Part shown: positions 31,881-32,111 of the stretch, piece after piece
Layout: the number at the start of each line of letters is the position of its first letter
Position numbering within the stretch: position 1 is the first letter of the stretch
Assembly: GCA_017467805.1 (NCBI GenBank)
Contig: JAFUKJ010000037.1
Span: forward strand, 1 to 32,111
DNA from: Lachnospiraceae bacterium
GTDB lineage: Bacteria; Bacillota; Clostridia; Lachnospirales; Lachnospiraceae
Reading direction: 5' to 3'
DNA length: 32,111 bases
Position numbers and translations under genes: made by a program
Notes under the pieces: generated by a model
What the model saw: the letters and a program-made list of their open reading frames with translations, nothing else
What the model was told of the DNA's origin: nothing
The model's database searches: none

Positions 31881-32111
31881 TTAGAACTTACCTGCTGTAG
31901 CTGCTTCTTCGATAGAAACTGCAACTGCAACAGTCATACCAACCATAGGGTTGTTACCTGCACCGATAAGACCCATCATCTCTACGTGAGCTGGAACTGA
32001 AGAAGAACCAGCGAACTGAGCGTCTGAGTGCATACGTCCCATAGTATCTGTCATACCATAAGAAGCTGGACCAGCTGCCATGTTATCTGGGTGAAGTGTA
32101 CGTCCTGTACC
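31881..32111 (-). CDS. GGGtGRT family protein, C-terminal part (5' end outside window)
   Basis: The open frame continues to the right edge; 76 residues are visible. It begins within the family's name-giving motif (GTGRTLHPDNMAAGP) and runs through SYGMTDTMGRMHSDAQFAGSS, MMGLIGAGNNPMVGMTVAVAV to the stop at 31881. The Pfam family GGGtGRT covers strongly conserved proteins of about 330 residues in Clostridia and Bacteroidetes with no known function. A terminator follows 18 nt downstream. The start codon and any partner gene are beyond the window; the internal ATG at 32081 is not the true start. Confidence 0.85.
   Translation of the reverse strand, partial: GTGRTLHPDNMAAGPASYGMTDTMGRMHSDAQFAGSSSVPAHVEMMGLIGAGNNPMVGMTVAVAVSIEEAATAGKF

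Overview
This window comes from the chromosome of an anaerobic, spore-lineage Firmicute, most likely a member of the Lachnospiraceae. The evidence is moderately AT-rich DNA, strong GGAGG ribosome binding sites, the yloU/yloV-like pair divergent from rpmB, a gerW/DUF2953 sporulation pair, DUF4474, the GGGtGRT family, and housekeeping proteins of clostridial type. The family-level placement is inference from protein style, not a database match. No rRNA, tRNA, CRISPR array, transposase or phage gene was seen. Most genes lie on the minus strand.

Layout: (1) 1-2.3 kb: a fatty acid kinase-like DAK protein (cut by the left edge) with an Asp23/Gls24 protein, divergent from rpmB. (2) 2.3-2.6 kb: a gene-free stretch full of stem-loops and degenerate GCGAAGC repeats. 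(3) 2.6-7.3 kb: an HMGL-like aldolase, a Cys-rich small protein, a GNAT acetyltransferase, a C-terminal J-domain protein, an unlisted 45-residue membrane protein, gerW and DUF2953. (4) 7.3-9.1 kb: a CheX-like phosphatase, a single-domain response regulator and a Nudix hydrolase behind one promoter. (5) 9.2-17.4 kb: envelope, division and repair genes: a SEDS glycosyltransferase fused to a class B penicillin-binding protein, a U32 protein, zapA, ruvB, ruvA, a Gx transporter and a NusG domain II protein. (6) 17.5-19.2 kb, plus strand: DUF4474 and a metallophosphoesterase. (7) 19.3-22.3 kb: leuCD with a divergent LysR regulator. (8) 22.4-25.0 kb: a methyl-accepting chemotaxis protein with a Lys-rich N-terminal extension. 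(9) 25.0-28.9 kb: the ilvB-ilvN-ilvN-ilvC operon. (10) 29.0-32.1 kb: a lipoprotein, a Sel1-repeat membrane protein, a membrane-anchored XRE regulator, a zinc-ribbon membrane protein and the end of a GGGtGRT protein.

The branched-chain amino acid genes form the clearest functional theme. Acetolactate synthase (ilvB plus two different small subunits) and ketol-acid reductoisomerase sit in one operon, and isopropylmalate isomerase (leuCD) sits nearby under a probable LysR regulator with two operator boxes 31 bp apart. The most striking observation is that ilvC is interrupted by one in-frame TGA, directly followed by an ATG, with all flanking sequence intact. TGA is otherwise almost absent as a stop in this window. 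Other points worth attention are the SEDS-PBP fusion, the tandem ilvN paralogues, an inverted repeat flanking the promoter of the Sel1 gene, and the stem-loop cluster at 2.3-2.6 kb.
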